A stretch of 64,000 bases of DNA from Duganella alba (GTDB taxonomy: Bacteria; Pseudomonadota; Gammaproteobacteria; Burkholderiales; Burkholderiaceae_D), in NCBI RefSeq assembly GCF_009674495.1, contig NZ_WKJN01000033.1:1-64000 (forward strand), read 5' to 3'. Every line of letters begins with the position of its first letter. Position 1 is the stretch's first letter. The notes under the pieces were generated by a model. It worked only from the letters and a program-made list of their open reading frames with translations, was not told the DNA's origin and searched no databases. The position numbers were made by a program, and so were the translations under genes. Positions 52,472 through 60,536 of the stretch are shown in pieces.

Positions 52472-54490
52472 ATGAAGAAAACCGCACTGACGCTGGCCCT
52501 GGTGGCCGGCGTTTTTACTATTCAAGCCAGTCTGGCGCAGCAGGCCGCGCTGCCTGCATCGACGCCCGGCGTCGCCGCCAAGCCGCTGTATCCCGCGCTG
52601 CCGAGCGAAACGCCGGATGAATTCACGGCGCCGGTCGACAGTTTCGATTATGTCCGCCGCACGGTGATGATACCGATGCGCGACGGCGTCAAGCTCAATA
52701 CCGTTATCCTCATTCCACGCAAGGCGCACCACGCGCCGATGCTGCTCACGCGCACGCCGTACAACGCGGCCGATATGACGGCGCATGCGGAAAACGCGCA
52801 GCTGGAGTCGGTGCTGCAGGGCTACGACAACCAGCCGGACGTCATCGTCAAGGGCGGCTATATCCGCGTGGTGCAGGACGTGCGCGGCAAGTACGGCTCC
52901 GAGGGCGATTATGTGATGAACCGTCCGATGGCCGGCACGCCGTTCAATCCGACGCCGGTCGACCACTCGACCGACAGCTGGGACACCATCGAGTGGCTCA
53001 GCAAGAACGTGCCGGAGTCGAACGGCAAGGTCGGCATCATCGGCAGTTCGTATGACGGCTTCCTGCCGCTGATCGCGCTGGTTAATCCGCATCCGGCGCT
53101 GAAGGTGGCGGTGCCGATGAATCCCATGGTTGACGGCTGGCGCGGCGACGACTGGTTCCACAACGGCGCCTTCCGCCAGATTAACCTGTCCTACATCATG
53201 GAGCAGGTGGTCACGCGGCGCAACGAGGCGCACTGGTTCACCAGCCATTACGACGATTACGATACCTTCATGCGCGCGGGTTCGGCCGGCGAGCTGGCGC
53301 GCCGGCGCGGCGTGGAGCAGAGCGGCTTCTGGCGCAAGGTGGTGGCGCATCCGGCCTACGACCAGTTCTGGCAGACCCAGGCCGTGGACCAGATCCTGGC
53401 GAAACAGCCGATCACCGTGCCGACCATGCTGGTGCACAGCCTGTGGGACGCCGAGGATATCTACGGCGCCATCGCCGTCTACAAGGCCATCAAGCCGAAC
53501 GACAAGGACAACAAGGTGTTCCTGGTGATGGGACCGTGGAACCACGGCGGCCAGGATGGCGACGGCACCCACCTCGGGCCGATCAAATTCAACAGCGACA
53601 CCGGGATGCACTTCCGCGAGGAGATCCTGATGCCGTTCCTGGACCGCTATCTGAAGGACGAGCCGTCGGCCGAGGCGCTGGCGGCGACCATCGCGCCGGT
53701 GACGGCGTTCGAAACCGGCACCAACAAGTGGCGCGCGCTGGACCGCTGGCCGGCCGGCTGCGTCACCGGCTGCTTCATCGCGCCGGCCACGCTGCGCCTG
53801 GCGGCGGACGGCAAGGCGACGCTGACCAATGCCGCGCCAACGCCACTGTCCAGGCCGGCGCACAGGAATGATTACGATGAATACGTGGCCGATCCCGCCA
53901 AGCCGGTGCCATACCGTCAGCGGCCGATTCCGCCGTATGGCTACGACGAAGCCAAGGGCCAGACCTGGCCGCGCTGGCTGGTCGACGACCAGCGCGAAGC
54001 CTCGGGCCGCACCGATGTGCTGAGCTACACCACCGGCGTGCTGACGGCGCCGGTGAAGATCAGCGGCGAGCCGGTCGCCCATCTGCTGGCCTCCACCAGC
54101 GGCACCGACGCCGACTGGGTGGTCAAGGTGATCGACGTCTATCCGGACCAGGTGGCGTCGCAGCCGGAGCTGGGCGGCTACCAGCTGATGGTGTCGGCCG
54201 ATATCTTCCGGGGCCGCTACCGCGAAAGCCTGGAAACGGCCAGGCCCATCGCTGCCGACAAGGCGCTGCCGTACCGCTTTGCGCTGCCGACCGCCAACCA
54301 CGTATTCCTGCCGGGCCACCGCATCATGGTGCAGATCCAGTCCAGCTGGTTCCCGCTGTACGACCGCAATCCGCAGACCTTTGTGCCAAACATCTTCTAC
54401 GCGCAGCCGGCGGATTACAAGAAGGCGACGCAGCGCATCTACCACGACAGCTACATCGAGCTGCCCCTGGTGGGCGCCAGCGTGAAATAA
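52472..54490 (+). CDS. Exported CocE/NonD family alpha/beta hydrolase
   Basis: This 672-residue hydrolase has a signal peptide (about 1-22) and an X-Pro dipeptidyl-peptidase/cocaine-esterase type catalytic domain. The nucleophile is the Ser of G-S-S-Y-D-G in the elbow I-G-S-S-Y-D-G-F. A C-terminal jelly-roll (about 480-670) is typical. It would cleave acyl esters or N-terminal residues in the periplasm. The start at 52472 is chosen because the signal peptide begins there. Confidence 0.88.
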   Translation: MKKTALTLALVAGVFTIQASLAQQAALPASTPGVAAKPLYPALPSETPDEFTAPVDSFDYVRRTVMIPMRDGVKLNTVILIPRKAHHAPMLLTRTPYNAADMTAHAENAQLESVLQGYDNQPDVIVKGGYIRVVQDVRGKYGSEGDYVMNRPMAGTPFNPTPVDHSTDSWDTIEWLSKNVPESNGKVGIIGSSYDGFLPLIALVNPHPALKVAVPMNPMVDGWRGDDWFHNGAFRQINLSYIMEQVVTRRNEAHWFTSHYDDYDTFMRAGSAGELARRRGVEQSGFWRKVVAHPAYDQFWQTQAVDQILAKQPITVPTMLVHSLWDAEDIYGAIAVYKAIKPNDKDNKVFLVMGPWNHGGQDGDGTHLGPIKFNSDTGMHFREEILMPFLDRYLKDEPSAEALAATIAPVTAFETGTNKWRALDRWPAGCVTGCFIAPATLRLAADGKATLTNAAPTPLSRPAHRNDYDEYVADPAKPVPYRQRPIPPYGYDEAKGQTWPRWLVDDQREASGRTDVLSYTTGVLTAPVKISGEPVAHLLASTSGTDADWVVKVIDVYPDQVASQPELGGYQLMVSADIFRGRYRESLETARPIAADKALPYRFALPTANHVFLPGHRIMVQIQSSWFPLYDRNPQTFVPNIFYAQPADYKKATQRIYHDSYIELPLVGASVK

Positions 54491-54491
54491 G

Positions 54492-55109
54492 CTAGGTCTT
54501 GCGGCGACGGCGCGCCAGCATCAGCATGGCCGGCAGGCCCATGCCCAGCATGGCGAAGCTGCCCGGTTCCGGCACCGCCGCCGCTGGCGCCAGCGCCAGG
54601 AAGCCGCGAATCTCGCCGGAAGGGTAGGCGCTGCTGTGGATGTTGAGGTAGGCCTCGCCTGAATTCAGGCCGGCCAGGAAGGCCGCCTCGGCGCCGGCCG
54701 TGGTGCCGCCGTTGGCGCTCAGGAAGGCGGGATTCCAGCTGGCCGCCAGCGAGGTGTCGAAGGTATGGCTGTAGGCGCCGGTGTGCACGCCCAGCGGGAA
54801 ACCGTCGAAGGTCGGCGTCTGGGTGGCGACGCCGGCGTTGCCCAGGCCTGGCGCATCGGTGCAGCAGTGGATGTGGGCGGCGGTGCTGTCGCCCTGCAGT
54901 GCGCTGAAGGCGGCGTTGATCACCAATACGTGCGTGCCGGCGTCGAACTGCACGGCGGCCGCGCCGATGGCGGCCGAGGTGTTGGGCGGCGCTTCCTTCG
55001 GCCCGGTGAGGATGGTGGTGTAGGTGGCGGCGTTGGCCACGCTGGCGGCTGCCGTGGCGGCGCACAGCATTGCCGCCGCCGCCCAGGCGCTGGTGCGTTG
55101 TCGAGTCAT
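54492..55109 (-). CDS. CHRD domain protein with PEP-CTERM sorting signal
   Basis: This 205-residue exported protein has a signal peptide (about 1-27) and one CHRD domain (about 28-150: A-A-H-I-H, G-E-A-Y-L-N-I-H-S-S-A-Y-P-S-G-E-I-R-G). It ends with a PEP-CTERM signal: V-P-E-P-G-S-F-A-M-L-G, a hydrophobic helix and an R-R-R-R cluster. PEP-CTERM proteins are processed by exosortase and are linked to exopolysaccharide. The exosortase locus is not in this window. It is convergent with the CocE gene, one base apart. Confidence 0.9.
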   Translation of the reverse strand: MTRQRTSAWAAAAMLCAATAAASVANAATYTTILTGPKEAPPNTSAAIGAAAVQFDAGTHVLVINAAFSALQGDSTAAHIHCCTDAPGLGNAGVATQTPTFDGFPLGVHTGAYSHTFDTSLAASWNPAFLSANGGTTAGAEAAFLAGLNSGEAYLNIHSSAYPSGEIRGFLALAPAAAVPEPGSFAMLGMGLPAMLMLARRRRKT

Positions 55110-55164
55110 GATGTCCCTCCCAAGTATTTAGCTTAGAGAGGGCGGCCGCGCTCAAGTTCCCTTG

Positions 55165-56016
55165 TCAGAGTTCGGTACGCAGCGCGAACAGCTCGGGGAA
55201 CAGCACCACGTCCAGCATCTTGCGCAGGTAGCTGACGCCGGCCGTGCCGCCGGTGCCGGTCTTGAAGCCGATGATGCGCTCGACCGTGGTCACGTGGCGG
55301 AAGCGCCAGAAGCGGAACGCGGTCTCCATGTCGACCAGCTTTTCAGCCAGTTCGTACAGCGCCCAGTAGCGCGTCGGATCGCCGTAGACCTGCAGCCAGG
55401 CCTGCTGCACCGAGGCGTCCGCCACGGTCGGCAGGGTCGGATCGGCGTTCAGGCGTTCGGCCGAGATCGGCAGGCCGTTGCGCGCCAGCAGGCGGACCGC
55501 TTCGTCGTAGATCGACGGCGTGCCCAGCGCTTCTTCCAGCAGCGGGAATTCCGGCGTCGTCGCGTGGACGTTGAGCAGGGCGGCGTTCTTGTTCCCCAGG
55601 ATGAATTCGATCTCGCGATACTGGTAGGACTGGAAACCCGACGACGCGCCCAGGTAGGGGCGGATGGCGGTGTATTCCGGCGGCGTCATGGTGGCCAGCA
55701 CGTCCCAGGCGTGCACCAGCTGGTCCATGATGCGGGCCACGCGCGCCAGCATCTTGAACGCCGGCGGCAGGTCGTCGCTGCGCAGGTGGGTGCGCACGGC
55801 GCGCATTTCGTGCAACATCAGCTTCATCCACAATTCGCTGGTCTGGTGCTGGATGATGAACAGCATCTCGTTATGGTTGGGCGACAGCGGGTGCTGGGCG
55901 TGCAGGATCTGGTTCAGGCCCAGATAGTCGCCGTAGCTCATGTCGTTGCTGAAGTCCATCTGCGCACCGTGCCAGTCGGCGCCGGTGTTGTGCATCGGGC
56001 ATTTGTTATCGCTCAT
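55165..56016 (-). CDS. kynA: Tryptophan 2,3-dioxygenase
   Basis: This 283-residue heme dioxygenase opens the kynurenine pathway by converting L-tryptophan to N-formylkynurenine. The family signatures are visible: Y-G-D-Y-L-G-L-N-Q-I-L-H-A-Q, the heme-contact E-M-L-F-I-I-Q-H-Q-T-S-E-L-W, F-Q-S-Y-Q-Y-R-E-I-E-F-I-L-G-N-K, and the heme His in W-R-F-R-H-V-T-T-V-E-R-I-I-G-F-K-T-G-T-G-G-T. I used the ATG at 56016; the frame is longer but enters kynU. It lies 16 bp after kynU. kynB, the formamidase gene, is not visible here. Confidence 0.96.
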   Translation of the reverse strand: MSDNKCPMHNTGADWHGAQMDFSNDMSYGDYLGLNQILHAQHPLSPNHNEMLFIIQHQTSELWMKLMLHEMRAVRTHLRSDDLPPAFKMLARVARIMDQLVHAWDVLATMTPPEYTAIRPYLGASSGFQSYQYREIEFILGNKNAALLNVHATTPEFPLLEEALGTPSIYDEAVRLLARNGLPISAERLNADPTLPTVADASVQQAWLQVYGDPTRYWALYELAEKLVDMETAFRFWRFRHVTTVERIIGFKTGTGGTAGVSYLRKMLDVVLFPELFALRTEL

Positions 56017-56032
56017 ACGGTTTATCTCGTTA

Positions 56033-57274
56033 TCAGGTGACGGCGTCGCGCTTGGCGTCGACATTGTAGTCCTGGCGGTCCAGGATATCGCGCAGGATCT
56101 CGACCGCATCCCAGACCTCGGTGTAGCTGGTGTACAGCGGCGTGAAGCCGAAGCGCATGATGGCCGGCTCGCGGTAGTCGCCGATCACGCCGCGCGCGAT
56201 CAGGGCCGCCATCACCGCATAGCCGTGCGGATGGGTGAAGCTGACCTGGCTGCCGCGGTGCGCATGCGCGCGCGGCGTCACCAGTCCCAGCGGATGGGCG
56301 GCGCAGCGCGCCTCCACCAGTTCAATGAACAGATCGGTCAGCGCCAGCGATTTGGCGCGGATGGCGGCCATGCTGGTCTGGTGGTGCACGTCGAGTCCGC
56401 ATTCGACCATGGCCAGCGAGACGATAGGCTGGGTGCCGCACAGCGCGCGGCCGATGCCGTCGGTCGGCGTGTAGTGCGGCGCCATGGCGAACGGCGCGGC
56501 GTGACCCCACCAGCCGGACAGCGGCTGCTGGAACACGGCCTGGTGCTTTTTCGGCACCCAGATGAAGGCCGGCGCGCCGGGACCACCGTTCAGGTATTTA
56601 TAGGTGCAGCCCACGGCCAGGTCGGCGCCGTCGGCGTTCAGGTCGACCGGCACCGCGCCGGCCGAGTGCGCCAGGTCCCAGACGATCAGCGCGCCGGCCG
56701 CGTGGGCGAGGGCGCTGGTGGCCCGCATCGCGTACTGGTAGCCGGTGCGGTAGTTCACGTGGGTCAGCATGACCACGGCGGTGTCGGCGCCTAGCGCCGC
56801 TTGCAATTCGTCCGGCGAGTCGATCAGCTTGATGCTGTAGCCGCGTTCCAGCCACTGGGTCAGGCCTTCGGCCATGTAGATGTCGGTCGGGAAGTTGGCG
56901 CGTTCGGTGACGATCACGCGGCGCGCGCTGTCGCCGGCCTGCATGTGCAGCGCGGCGGCCAGCGCCTTGAACAGGTTGACCGAGGTGGTGTCGGTGACCA
57001 CCACTTCGCCGTCCAGGCCGCCGATCAGCGGCGCCAGGCGGTTACCCAGGCGTTTCGGCATCTCGAACCAGCCGGCGCTGTTCCAGCTGCGGATCAGGTC
57101 GTGGCCCCATTCCTGGGCGATGACGTGCTGGGCGCGGGCGAGGGAAGTCTTGGGCCGGGCGCCCAAAGAGTTGCCATCCAGATAAATAACGCCGGCCGGC
57201 AGGTCGAACTGGTCACGGAGCGGGGCGAGCGGATCTTGCGCATCGCGTTCCAGGCAGTGGTTGCGAGTTGTCAT
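56033..57274 (-). CDS. kynU: Kynureninase
   Basis: This 413-residue PLP enzyme splits kynurenine to anthranilate and alanine. It contains the family's Y-L-D-G-N-S-L-G-A near residue 30, the PLP-binding D-L-A-H-S-A-G segment and the Lys in C-T-Y-K-Y-L-N-G-G-P-G-A-P-A. It is the first gene of a kynU-kynA pair, transcribed away from the flhDC region. Its promoter must lie in 57275-57420, an A/T-rich tract. Confidence 0.96.
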   Translation of the reverse strand: MTTRNHCLERDAQDPLAPLRDQFDLPAGVIYLDGNSLGARPKTSLARAQHVIAQEWGHDLIRSWNSAGWFEMPKRLGNRLAPLIGGLDGEVVVTDTTSVNLFKALAAALHMQAGDSARRVIVTERANFPTDIYMAEGLTQWLERGYSIKLIDSPDELQAALGADTAVVMLTHVNYRTGYQYAMRATSALAHAAGALIVWDLAHSAGAVPVDLNADGADLAVGCTYKYLNGGPGAPAFIWVPKKHQAVFQQPLSGWWGHAAPFAMAPHYTPTDGIGRALCGTQPIVSLAMVECGLDVHHQTSMAAIRAKSLALTDLFIELVEARCAAHPLGLVTPRAHAHRGSQVSFTHPHGYAVMAALIARGVIGDYREPAIMRFGFTPLYTSYTEVWDAVEILRDILDRQDYNVDAKRDAVT

Positions 57275-57426
57275 TATGAATAGATGTTGAGGTCTGAAGC
57301 AGCGAGTGTAACCTGAAAAATTGCCGCGGGCGCCGATTTTTCCATGGGCTTATTGGCCTGAAACCCGCATGAATCCTCGACTTGAGAACTTTTTTAAAAA
57401 TTTTTCGATTTTTTTCAAAAAAACCC

Positions 57427-57453
57427 TAAAGTTCCCCCAAAGCCTGCCGTTAC
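57427..57453 (+). promoter_or_regulatory. Sigma-28 (FliA) promoter 1 upstream of flhD
   Basis: TAAAGTTC at 57427-57434, an 11-bp spacer and GCCGTTAC at 57446-57453 match the FliA consensus (TAAAGTTT, 11 bp, GCCGATAA) at 14 of 16 positions or better in key bases. It is preceded by an A/T tract. Confidence 0.8.
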
Positions 57454-57534
57454 CAGTTTCAAGATGCGCAGAAAACCGCCATCTGCTTGCAAGGCGGTAG
57501 CCGAAAATAATTGAAAAATATTTTCAGGAAACCC

Positions 57535-57561
57535 TAAAGTTCTCCAAAAGGCTGCCGTAAC
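57535..57561 (+). promoter_or_regulatory. Sigma-28 (FliA) promoter 2 upstream of flhD
   Basis: TAAAGTTC at 57535-57542, an 11-bp spacer and GCCGTAAC at 57554-57561 repeat the promoter pattern 108 bp downstream. The flanks (AAACCC before, CCAAA within the spacer) are also shared, so the two arose by duplication. Confidence 0.8.
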
Positions 57562-57671
57562 CGGGTTAGATGTCGTAAAAAAGAGTCGCTTAACCGTCTT
57601 ATTTTTCGATTTAAAAAAGGCTTTTCTTGAAGCTTGTATCCCGCAAGAAACCTACGCCGCAAGGGCGTAGA

Positions 57672-57714
57672 CGACCGATCTGCGAGTGTTTGTAAGACAA
57701 ACACCGACAGGTCG
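57672..57714 (+). promoter_or_regulatory. Hairpin in the flhDC leader
   Basis: TGTTTGT (57687-57693), loop AAG and ACAAACA (57697-57703) form an exact stem. An outer pair CGACC/GGTCG (57672-57676 and 57710-57714) encloses it. The structure sits 130 nt before the flhD start and could be a binding site for a protein or small RNA. Confidence 0.5.
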
Positions 57715-57843
57715 CACCCGCTATTTCCCGACTAAAAATACGGAGAGTCACCTCTTCTGTGGATTTTGTTGCTCAAGCAGAATGTATCTCAACGGAAACG
57801 CAAACGTGTTCCGACAGAGAGAAAAACGCTTAGGAGTGGGAAA

Positions 57844-58161
57844 ATGACTGCAAACGATATGATGGCTGAAATCCGCGATGCGAATCTGAGCTACCTGATG
57901 CTGGCTCAGCAAATGATCCGCGCCGATAAAGTCACCGCAATCTTCCGTCTGGGCATCGCCGCTGAAATCGCCGACCTGATCGAAGGCATGAGCAACGCGC
58001 AGATCCTGAAGCTGGCAGGCGGCAACATGATGCTGGCCCGCTTCCGCTTCGACGACAGCGCCATCCTGTCGATGCTGACCAACTACAACAAGGATCGCGT
58101 GCTGGCCCAGTCGCACGCCGCCATCCTGATGGCCGGCCAGCCGGTCGAAGAAATCGTTTAA
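57844..58161 (+). CDS. flhD: Flagellar transcriptional activator subunit FlhD
   Basis: This 105-residue helical protein combines with FlhC into the FlhD4C2 master activator of flagellar genes. The sequence has Y-L-M-L-A-Q-Q-M-I-R, F-R-L-G-I and the I-L-K-L-A motif of the family. The ATG at 57844 follows a GGGAAA site. The gene lies 15 bp before flhC. Two sigma-28 type promoters are visible upstream, which is unusual for a class I operon. Confidence 0.96.
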   Translation: MTANDMMAEIRDANLSYLMLAQQMIRADKVTAIFRLGIAAEIADLIEGMSNAQILKLAGGNMMLARFRFDDSAILSMLTNYNKDRVLAQSHAAILMAGQPVEEIV

Positions 58162-58176
58162 GCGCTGGAGCAGATC

Positions 58177-58725
58177 ATGGCCGCCAAGAAAAGTGTCGTA
58201 TCGGAAGCCCAGGAAATCCAGCTGGCCATCGAACTGATCCAGTTGGGCGCCCGCCTGCAACTGCTGGAATCGGAAGTGTCGCTGTCGCGCGAGCGCCTGC
58301 TCAAGCTGTACAAGGAGCTGAAGGGTGTGTCGCCACCGAAAGGCATGCTGCCGTTCTCGACCGACTGGTTCCTGACCTGGCAGCCGAACATCCACTCGTC
58401 GCTGTTCATCAACATCCACGGCTTCCTGGTGACCCACGCCGGCGCCACCGGTGTTGAAGCGGTGATGAAGGCCTACAAGCTGTACCTCGAACAAATGCCG
58501 CCGGAACCGGGCGAAGAACCGCTGCTGTCGCTGACCCGCGCCTGGACCCTGGTGCGCTTCTTCAGCAGCAAAATGCTGGAAACCGCCCCATGCGGCAAAT
58601 GCCAGGGTAAATTCGTGGTCAACGCCATGGACCTGCATGGCAGCTACGTCTGCGGCCTGTGTCACATGCCTTCGCGTGCCGGCAAGACCAAAAAATCCCG
58701 CGAAGCCGAAGCGCTGGCGGCATAA
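58177..58725 (+). CDS. flhC: Flagellar transcriptional activator subunit FlhC
   Basis: This 182-residue protein is the DNA-binding partner of FlhD. The zinc site is formed by four cysteines in two pairs (C-G-K-C-Q-G and C-G-L-C-H, about residues 137-160). The N-terminal A-I-E-L-I-Q-L-G-A-R-L-Q segment and the P-F-S-T-D-W-F region match FlhC. A basic tail (K-K-S-R) closes it. It follows flhD by 15 bp and is cotranscribed with it. Confidence 0.96.
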   Translation: MAAKKSVVSEAQEIQLAIELIQLGARLQLLESEVSLSRERLLKLYKELKGVSPPKGMLPFSTDWFLTWQPNIHSSLFINIHGFLVTHAGATGVEAVMKAYKLYLEQMPPEPGEEPLLSLTRAWTLVRFFSSKMLETAPCGKCQGKFVVNAMDLHGSYVCGLCHMPSRAGKTKKSREAEALAA

Positions 58726-58733
58726 TACGGGAT

Positions 58734-59507
58734 GTGACCCTACCTTATATTCAACGCCTCGCCCGCGCGCCCGCCGTGCGGGCCATGCTGATACAGTGCG
58801 GCGCCATGCCGCTGACGCTGGCCATCATTTATCTGATGGCCAGTTTTCGTTTTCCCGTCGACTATCTGACCGTGGCCGTGGTGCAGGGGCTGCTGGCGGC
58901 CCTGGTCACCTGGAAGCTGGCGCTGGCGGCCTGGTGGCGCGCGATCCAGCTGCTGTTCCCGCTGGCGGTGCTGACCGCGCTGGCGCTGCAGCTGCCGTCC
59001 TGGCTGTTCGGCCTGATCTTCCTGCTGTTGCTGGGCTGGTACTGGTCGACCTTCCGCACCCAGGTGCCGTATTACCCGTCGCAGCCGGTGGTGTGGGACG
59101 CGGTGCGCCAGCTGCTGCCGGCCGCCAGGGCGCCGCGCGTGATCGACATCGGCAGCGGCCTCGGCGGCCTGACCCTGTACCTGGCCCGCGTCCGCCCGGA
59201 CGCTGACGCCATCGGCATCGAACTGGCGCCGCTGCCCTGGCTGGTCAGCTGGCTGCGCGCGCGAATTGGCCGCAGCCGCGCCCGCTTTCTGCTGGGTGAT
59301 TACGAAAAGCTCGACTTCGGCCAGTTCGACCTGGTGTTTGCCTACCTGTCGCCGGCCGCCATGCCGGCGTTGTGGCGCAAGACCCGCGCCGAAATGCGCC
59401 CCGGAACGATGCTTGTGAGCTATGAATTTGTCATTGAGGAAAGAGCACCGGATAGCATCATTCATGCCACACAGGGGGGAATTCCCCTCTACATATGGTA
59501 CTTTTAA
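58734..59507 (+). CDS. Membrane-anchored class I SAM-dependent methyltransferase
   Basis: This 257-residue protein has about four transmembrane helices in its first 105 residues and then a Rossmann methyltransferase domain with motif I V-I-D-I-G-S-G-L-G-G and the acidic I-E-L-A at the end of strand 2. I chose the GTG at 58734, 8 bp after flhC, because an upstream ATG would lie inside flhC. It sits between flhDC and motAB, so it may belong to the flagellar operon, but its substrate is unknown. Confidence 0.78.
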   Translation: MTLPYIQRLARAPAVRAMLIQCGAMPLTLAIIYLMASFRFPVDYLTVAVVQGLLAALVTWKLALAAWWRAIQLLFPLAVLTALALQLPSWLFGLIFLLLLGWYWSTFRTQVPYYPSQPVVWDAVRQLLPAARAPRVIDIGSGLGGLTLYLARVRPDADAIGIELAPLPWLVSWLRARIGRSRARFLLGDYEKLDFGQFDLVFAYLSPAAMPALWRKTRAEMRPGTMLVSYEFVIEERAPDSIIHATQGGIPLYIWYF

Positions 59508-59581
59508 GCATCATTTGACGTTATTCACTTGCCCGGCCACCCCGAGTCAGGCTATTGTAGTTCTATATGTAAATTCTTAAG

Positions 59582-59616
59582 AAACCGGCCCAAGGTAGAC
59601 ACAATTCGGCCGGTTT
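59582..59616 (+). terminator. Inverted repeat upstream of motA
   Basis: AAACCGGCC (59582-59590) and GGCCGGTTT (59608-59616) are perfect inverted copies around a 17-bp loop, followed by TCGCTC. It lies between the methyltransferase and motA and may end the first transcript or act in motA control. Confidence 0.45.
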
Positions 59617-59638
59617 TCGCTCTGGGGAGTCAGGACAC

Positions 59639-60499
59639 TTGTTAGTCATCATTGGATATGTAGTGGTCTGCGTCGGCGTGTTCGGCGGTTTTGCCATGAA
59701 TGGCGGGCATCTGGCCGCGCTGATGCAGCCGCTGGAGGTGGTGATGATCGGCGGCGGCGCGCTTGGCGCCTTCTTCGTCGGCAATAACAGCAAGACCATC
59801 AAGGCCACGCTGGGCGCCATCCCGACCCTGTTCAAGGGCTCGCGCTACACCAAGGATCTCTACATGGAGATGATGTCCTTGCTGTTCGACGTGCTGTCCA
59901 AGGTGCGCAAGGAGGGCCTGATGTCGATCGAAGGCGATATCGACAGCCCGGAGCAAAGCCCGCTGTTCAGCAAATACCCGAGCGTGCTGGAAGACCACCA
60001 CATCGTGGAATTCATGACCGATTACCTGCGCCTGATGGTGTCCGGCAATATGGATGCGTTCCAGATCGAGAACCTGATGGACATCGAGATCGAGACCCAC
60101 CACCACGAGGGCGCCGCGCCGGCCCACGCCATCGCCAAGCTGGGCGACGGCCTGCCGGCCTTCGGTATCGTGGCGGCGGTGATGGGCGTGGTGCACACCA
60201 TGGAATCGGTGGGCTTGCCGCCGGCCGAGCTGGGCATCCTGATCGCGCACGCGCTGGTCGGCACCTTCCTCGGGATTCTGCTGGCCTACGGCTTCGTCGG
60301 TCCGCTGTCGAGCCTGCTGGAACAGAAGCTGGAAGAGTCGACCAAGATGTACCAGTGCGTCAAGGTCACACTGCTGGCCAGCCTGAACGGCTATGCGCCG
60401 GCGCTGGCGGTGGAGTTCGGCCGTAAAGTGCTGTACTCGACCGAGCGTCCGACCTTCAACGAGCTGGAAGACCACATCAAGAAATCGAAGTCGAAGTAA
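59639..60499 (+). CDS. motA: Flagellar motor stator protein MotA
   Basis: This 286-residue membrane protein has four transmembrane helices (about 1-20, 30-50, 165-190 and 198-222) and a large cytoplasmic loop with the basic and acidic residues that touch the rotor. It opens with V-I-I-G-Y-V-V-V-C-V-G-V-F-G-G. It carries the conserved G-I-V-A-A-V-M-G-V-V-H-T-M segment. It forms the proton channel with MotB. The start is a TTG at 59639 preceded by AGGA, 38 bp before motB on the same strand downstream. Confidence 0.95.
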   Translation: MLVIIGYVVVCVGVFGGFAMNGGHLAALMQPLEVVMIGGGALGAFFVGNNSKTIKATLGAIPTLFKGSRYTKDLYMEMMSLLFDVLSKVRKEGLMSIEGDIDSPEQSPLFSKYPSVLEDHHIVEFMTDYLRLMVSGNMDAFQIENLMDIEIETHHHEGAAPAHAIAKLGDGLPAFGIVAAVMGVVHTMESVGLPPAELGILIAHALVGTFLGILLAYGFVGPLSSLLEQKLEESTKMYQCVKVTLLASLNGYAPALAVEFGRKVLYSTERPTFNELEDHIKKSKSK

Positions 60500-60536
60500 G
60501 CCATGCACAGCACTAACTTGAGTTTAAGGATGAATC

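Larger units (their letters stand above)
57275..57843. other. kynU-flhD intergenic region with long flhD leader
   Basis: This 569-bp gap holds the kynU promoter side (A/T-rich, with T- and A-tracts at 57389-57423), two tandem sigma-28 promoters and a leader of about 275 nt before flhD. The leader has a short hairpin CTACGCC-GCAAG-GGCGTAG around 57650-57670 and a larger one at 57672-57714. No small protein gene is evident. Confidence 0.7.

Noticed and set aside
49925..54445. Minus-strand open frame of about 1500 codons across mocR, htpG and the CocE gene
   Set aside because: It is antisense to three clearly real genes and its translation is low-complexity (H, Q, R, V, G). Such frames arise from GC-rich third positions of real genes.
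57672..57714. c-di-GMP or other known riboswitch in the flhDC leader
   Set aside because: The hairpins do not carry the conserved bases of GEMM or any other class I can recall.
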